Shown here: positions 25,833 through 29,616 of the stretch, one piece after another | How the letters are laid out: every line of letters starts with the position of its first letter | How positions within the stretch are numbered: the stretch's first letter is position 1 | Assembly (NCBI GenBank): GCA_029555885.1 | Contig: JAKPQT010000739.1 | Span: 1 to 29,616, forward strand | From: Chloroflexota bacterium | GTDB lineage: Bacteria; Chloroflexota; Anaerolineae; CG2-30-64-16 | DNA length: 29,616 bases | Reading direction: 5' to 3' | The notes under the pieces: model-generated | Told to the model about the DNA's origin: nothing | Database searches by the model: none | What the model saw: only the letters and a program-made list of their open reading frames with translations | Translations under genes and position numbers: made by a program

Positions 25833-28051
25833 CAGGCACCCGGGATGCAACGAATATGGGCGGACCGCAAGTTCGCCCGATAAACGGATCGGGCTCGCTC
25901 ACTGTCCCGGCTATCCGTCATCACCCGCTGCGCCGGCGGGGTCGGCGGGGTCGCCTGTCCGCGCTTGCAGCGCTCATCGGCTACCTGCTGCTCACCCTTG
26001 CGCTGACCTACCCTTTGGTTCGCGTCTTCGCGTCCGCCATTCCCGGCGACGGCTTCGACGGCTGGCAGAACTACTGGAACCTATGGTGGGTCAAGGTCGC
26101 GCTGCTCGACCAGCACACGCACCCCTGGTTCACCGGCCTGCTCTATCACCCGACCGGCGTGAGCCTGCTGTTCCACACGCTGAACGCGTTCAACGGCTTC
26201 ACATTCCTGCCGGTGCAGCTCGCGTGGGGGCCGCTGCCCGCATACAATTGCGTCGTCGTGTTCAGCTTCGCGCTCGGCGGGCTGGGCGCGTACCTGCTTG
26301 CGCGGCAGGTGTTGGGCCCGGCCAGCAGCCGCTGGGCCGCCTTCGCCGCCGGCGTCATCTTCACGTTCGCGCCCTATCACACGGCACACTTGCTCGGTCA
26401 CATGCAACTTATCGCGCTCGAATGGCTGCCGTTCTATGCCCTCTACCTGTTGCGCACCGTGAATGCGGCCACCCCGTTACACTCCAACCGGGCTCTCGCG
26501 CACGAAGCGGGCATGGCGACTCTCTTCCTGGCGCTCGTCGCGCTCTGCGACTGGTATTATGTCTTCTACTGCGGCATCCTGACCGCGGTGGTGCTGGCGT
26601 GGGCGATGATATCGCAACTGGCTCCTGCACGAGCGCATTTCACATCCGCAGCCGGAGCCTCACCCACTCTGACTCCCCCTCTCCTGGCCGCGGCCAGGAG
26701 AGGGGCCCAGGGGGTGAGGTTGACCCTTGCGGTCGCAGGGGCCTGGTTGGCGCTGCTCGTCCTCTTCAGTCCCCTGCTGGTCCCGATGGTGCGCGAGGCG
26801 CGCCAGTTCGACTTCATGGTGCCGGACGCGGAGCAGAGCCGCACGCTCAGCGCAGACCTGCTCGCGTTCATCACGCCGCAGGAGTTCCACCCGCTATGGG
26901 GCGCGTGGGCGCGCGAGCGCGGCCAGGTCTTCAAGTCCACGGTCTCTGAACACCAGGTGTTCGCCGGGTTCAGCGTGCTCATCCTCGCGCTGATCGGGCT
27001 GTTCGCGCGTGGCAAGCCTCGCTTTCAAGGCACCAGAGCGAAGGGCCTCTGGGCGGCAGTCCTGGCCGTGTTCTTCATCCTGTCGCTCGGGCCGGTCCTG
27101 CACATCGGCGGGCGCACCGCGCTGCTGCCGGGCGGCGGGGAGATTCCCCTGCCCTACGGGCTGCTGGCGGGCCTGCCGTTCGTGGACATCATGCGCTCGG
27201 TCAGCCGGCTGGATGTCATGGTCATGCTGGCTCTGGGCATGCTCGCCGCTGCGGGCGTGGCAGCGCTGGCGGGCGGGCGGGCGGGCCGGTGGATGCCGGT
27301 CGTTGCCGTCGCACTCATCGTGTTCGAGTTCCTGCCTGCCCCCTACCCCATGAGCCCGCCGGACACGCCCTCCTGGTACGCGACCCTGGCCGCGGACAAC
27401 CGGACGGGCAGCGTGCTCAACCTGCCTGTCAACTGGGACCGGCCCGGCTATCTGCTCTACCAGACCGTCCACGGCAAGCCGCTCGCCGCTGCGTACATCA
27501 GCCGGGAGGACCCGCGCACGCTCATCGAGCGCGCACCTGTCCTCCAGCACTTCCGCCATCTAGGGCCGGACATCATCAACCTGGACCTTGCGGCTCAAGG
27601 CCAACAGGTGCTCGCCGACCTGGACGTGCGCTGGGTCGTGCTTGACCGCTATAAGATGCCCGGCGGAGAGGAGCGCGCGTACACCGAGGCCGCGACGGCT
27701 GAGATCTTTGGCGATCAGCCGCCGGTCTATGAGGACGAACGCATTGCTGTCTATGAAGTCGTTGCGCGCGGGCCGCGGCAGCCCTACCTGGTCCTCGCTC
27801 CGGGTTGGGGGCCATTCGACGCCGCAACGCGCACCCGCAGCTTCACCGACCGCGCAACCGTACGCGTCATCGCGCCGCAGTCGGGCCGGGCTACGCTGAG
27901 TGTGATCCTCGCACCGGGCAGCGGGCCGCTTGCCGCCGGCAGCCCAATTGAGTTGACACTGGAGACCGGTGAGAATGCGGTTACGCTGGAAGCCGCTGGC
28001 AACGCGCCGGTAGTCGTGGAGCGATTGAACCTGGTAAGCATACCTGACTGA
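25829..28051 (+). CDS. GT-C-like polytopic membrane protein, probable glycosyltransferase
   Basis: The 740-residue protein has a basic N-terminus and about a dozen hydrophobic helices up to residue 505, then a soluble C-terminal part rich in beta strands. The first loop (PGDGFDGWQNYWNLWWVK, about 72-89) has the acidic/aromatic pattern found in GT-C glycosyltransferases that use lipid-linked sugars. I cannot place it in a specific family. A 30-base perfect palindrome (26676-26705) lies in frame at codons about 283-292, adding a Pro/Arg-rich loop between helices. Its ATG overlaps the cyclodeaminase TGA by four bases. No binding site was noted before it; translation is probably coupled. Confidence 0.75.
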   Translation: MTGTRDATNMGGPQVRPINGSGSLTVPAIRHHPLRRRGRRGRLSALAALIGYLLLTLALTYPLVRVFASAIPGDGFDGWQNYWNLWWVKVALLDQHTHPWFTGLLYHPTGVSLLFHTLNAFNGFTFLPVQLAWGPLPAYNCVVVFSFALGGLGAYLLARQVLGPASSRWAAFAAGVIFTFAPYHTAHLLGHMQLIALEWLPFYALYLLRTVNAATPLHSNRALAHEAGMATLFLALVALCDWYYVFYCGILTAVVLAWAMISQLAPARAHFTSAAGASPTLTPPLLAAARRGAQGVRLTLAVAGAWLALLVLFSPLLVPMVREARQFDFMVPDAEQSRTLSADLLAFITPQEFHPLWGAWARERGQVFKSTVSEHQVFAGFSVLILALIGLFARGKPRFQGTRAKGLWAAVLAVFFILSLGPVLHIGGRTALLPGGGEIPLPYGLLAGLPFVDIMRSVSRLDVMVMLALGMLAAAGVAALAGGRAGRWMPVVAVALIVFEFLPAPYPMSPPDTPSWYATLAADNRTGSVLNLPVNWDRPGYLLYQTVHGKPLAAAYISREDPRTLIERAPVLQHFRHLGPDIINLDLAAQGQQVLADLDVRWVVLDRYKMPGGEERAYTEAATAEIFGDQPPVYEDERIAVYEVVARGPRQPYLVLAPGWGPFDAATRTRSFTDRATVRVIAPQSGRATLSVILAPGSGPLAAGSPIELTLETGENAVTLEAAGNAPVVVERLNLVSIPD
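26658..26719. repeat. CCTCACCC...GGGTGAGG palindromic repeat inside a gene
   Basis: The core, 26676-26690 with 26691-26705, is a perfect palindrome of 15-base arms with no loop. Outer arms CCTCACCC (26658) and GGGTGAGG (26719) extend it imperfectly. It resembles dispersed repeats normally found between genes, yet lies in frame within the GT-C-like gene and adds no stop codon. Confidence 0.75.
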
Positions 28052-28092
28052 ACAGGGCCAGGTGTCCCTTCCCACTCAAAGGAGAGTCATCT

Positions 28093-29448
28093 ATGGATCA
28101 CAAGCTCGAACCAGTAAAGATACCACCGCACGCGGTGCACGAAACGATCGGACGGCACATGCTGGCGGATGGGGAACACCTGGTCATCGACCTGCAGGGT
28201 TCTCATGGCCCGTACCTGCGCGATGCAGCGACCGGTCGGGAGTACATCGACTTCTATGCCCACTTTGCCAGCCAGCCTGTCAGCCACAATCACCCCAGGC
28301 TGTGCGAGGCTGCCTTCCTTGACCGGATCGCCCAGGTTGCGCTGTACAACCCGGCCAACGCCGATGTGTACACCACCTACATGGCCGAGTTCGTCGAGAC
28401 ATTCGCCCGTATCGCCCGGCCGGCAGACATGCCCTACCTGTTCTTCATCAGCGGCGGCGCGCTCGCGGTCGAGAACGCGCTCAAGACCGCCTTTGATTGG
28501 AAGGTGCGCAAGAACCTGGCTGCGGGCAAGGGTGAGCGGGGCAGCCAGATCATCCATTTCCGAGAGGCATTCCACGGCCGCAGCGGCTACACCCTCTCAC
28601 TAACCAACACGGCGGACCCGCGCAAGTACCAGTATTTCCCCCGCTTCGACTGGCCGCGCATCAGCAACCCCAAGTTGCATTTCCCTGTCACCGAGGAGGT
28701 GCTGGCGCAGACAATCGCGGCCGAGCGCGCAGCGCTCGATGAGATCAAGCAGGCACTCATCGAACGCGAGGACGACATCGCCGGGCTCATCATCGAGCCC
28801 ATCCAGGGGGAGGGCGGCGACAACCACTTCCGCCCGGAGTTCTTCGCCGAGCTGCGCCGGCTGGCCGACGAGAACGACTTCTTGTTCATGGTGGACGAGG
28901 TGCAAACCGGCATGGGCGCGACGGGCAAGATGTGGGCCATCGAGCACATGGGCGTCCGGCCCGATGTGATTGCGTTCGGCAAGAAGGCGCAGGTCTGCGG
29001 CATCATCGCCGGCGAGCGAGTCGATGAAGTGCCGGACAATGTTTTCAAGGTATCGAGTCGCATCAACTCAACCTGGGGCGGCAACCTGGTGGACATGGTA
29101 CGCAGCCAGCGCTACCTGGAAATCATCGCGGAAGAGAACCTGGTTGACAATGCCGGCGCGATGGGCCGGCTGTTGCTGGACGGGCTGAACGCATTGGCGC
29201 AGGAGTCGGACCTGGTGAGCAACGTGCGCGGTCAGGGCATGCTGCTGGCTTTCGACCTGCCGGACACGCGGGCACGGGACATCTTCCGGGGTCTGCTGCT
29301 GGAGAACGGCCTGGTTGCGCTCAAGTCAGGCGAACGCTCGATTCGCTTCCGCCCGATGCTCGACCTGGACAGCGCAACCGTGGAAGACGCGCTGGCCATC
29401 GTGGAGAAATCGCTGTTCGATGCGCGCGCGGATGGAGGAAGACTCTAG
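28093..29448 (+). CDS. lat: L-lysine 6-transaminase (lysine epsilon-aminotransferase)
   Basis: The 451-residue PLP enzyme is a class-III aminotransferase of the LAT type. LFFISGGALAVENALKTAFDWK and FHGRSGYTLSLTNT are family segments. E240 in IQGEGGDNHF, D268 and Q271 in VDEVQTG, and K297 in FGKKAQVCG align with the E243, D271, Q274 and K300 of M. tuberculosis LAT (constant offset of three). LAT moves the epsilon-amino group of lysine to 2-oxoglutarate, giving a semialdehyde that cyclises to piperideine-6-carboxylate. It serves lysine breakdown, pipecolate or 2-aminoadipate formation. AAAGGAGAG precedes the ATG at 28093. No other lysine gene is in view. Confidence 0.92.
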   Translation: MDHKLEPVKIPPHAVHETIGRHMLADGEHLVIDLQGSHGPYLRDAATGREYIDFYAHFASQPVSHNHPRLCEAAFLDRIAQVALYNPANADVYTTYMAEFVETFARIARPADMPYLFFISGGALAVENALKTAFDWKVRKNLAAGKGERGSQIIHFREAFHGRSGYTLSLTNTADPRKYQYFPRFDWPRISNPKLHFPVTEEVLAQTIAAERAALDEIKQALIEREDDIAGLIIEPIQGEGGDNHFRPEFFAELRRLADENDFLFMVDEVQTGMGATGKMWAIEHMGVRPDVIAFGKKAQVCGIIAGERVDEVPDNVFKVSSRINSTWGGNLVDMVRSQRYLEIIAEENLVDNAGAMGRLLLDGLNALAQESDLVSNVRGQGMLLAFDLPDTRARDIFRGLLLENGLVALKSGERSIRFRPMLDLDSATVEDALAIVEKSLFDARADGGRL

Positions 29449-29455
29449 GTCAAAG

Positions 29456-29576
29456 CACAATGGAACGCTGATAAACGCAGATAATCATGATGAACGCTGG
29501 TTTTTCCTCTCGTATTTGGAAAAGAGAAAAGCAGCGCTAATCATGTCTGATCAGCGTTTATCAGCGTTCTATTGTG
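29456..29576. repeat. ACGCTGAT-type long hairpin, copy B
   Basis: Outer arms 29456-29482 and 29550-29576 pair at 25 of 27 positions. The inner part continues to pair imperfectly (ATCATGAT with ATCATGT, GCTGG with GCAGC), so the whole 121 bases may fold as one hairpin. It begins eight bases after the lysine transaminase stop. It shares GAACGCTGAT and ACGCTGAT words with the copy at 6606-6713. Confidence 0.8.
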
Positions 29577-29616
29577 GTGTGGTAGCCGCGCGCCGCGCCT
29601 TGATGCCTGAGCGGTA
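29569..29616 (-). CDS. possible C-terminal end of a minus-strand gene
   Basis: Read on the minus strand, the last 48 bases are open for 15 codons, ending GIKARRAATTPQ and a TAG at 29569-29571. The stop again falls in the arm of the ACGCTGAT repeat, as it does for the radical SAM gene. With so little sequence the call is weak and no product can be named. Confidence 0.25.
   Translation of the reverse strand, partial: YRSGIKARRAATTPQ

Overview
The window is GC-rich, gene-dense bacterial chromosome. I read it as Chloroflexota (Anaerolineae-like); this is an inference. It rests on the gene mix: a TIGR03960-type radical SAM protein with a DUF2344 partner, the histidine-phosphatase/DUF3090/SCO1664 triad otherwise typical of Actinobacteria, a PHP plus AlbA-like fusion, and an FTCD-type cyclodeaminase. 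It also rests on the many small palindromic repeats between genes. There is no phage, transposase, CRISPR array or rRNA. There is one tRNA, tRNA-Glu(CTC).

Layout. 1-992: the end of a DUF1349 protein and a two-repeat DUF4389 membrane protein. 1109-5807 (minus): a URO-D-superfamily protein, a DUF348/G5/3D cell-wall protein, an aldo/keto reductase and an FAH-family enzyme. 5924-8707 (minus): DUF2344 protein and its radical SAM partner. 8834-8984: a self-contained tRNA-Glu unit with consensus promoter and terminator. 9046-11364 (plus): histidine phosphatase, DUF3090 and a PI3/4-kinase-like SCO1664 protein. 11480-12846: VOC protein, ArfB-like ribosome rescue factor (minus) and DUF2007 protein. 12981-15026 (plus): an unrecognised 526-aa protein and a 142-aa partner that look like DNA-binding proteins. 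15105-17107 (minus): AI-2E-type permease and TlyA methyltransferase, joined by a one-base stop/start overlap. 17229-18146 (plus): a UbiA-family enzyme resembling decaprenyl-phosphate phosphoribosyltransferase. 18259-24814 (minus): PHP-AlbA fusion, APH-type kinase, Lon and Hsp20. 25006-29448 (plus): a structured leader or small RNA, cyclodeaminase, a large GT-C-like membrane protein and L-lysine 6-transaminase.

Most genes are housekeeping or conserved hypothetical. Protein quality control is clear (Hsp20-Lon, ArfB). A four-copy 11-bp direct-repeat array lies midway between the divergent hsp20-lon and cyclodeaminase promoters and looks like an OmpR/PhoB-type operator. The least explained parts are the 12981-15026 pair, the PHP-AlbA fusion with its three basic tail motifs, the leader at 25042-25166, and several families of hairpin repeats. 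Some of those repeats run into coding sequence, one lying in frame inside the membrane protein and another supplying a stop codon.
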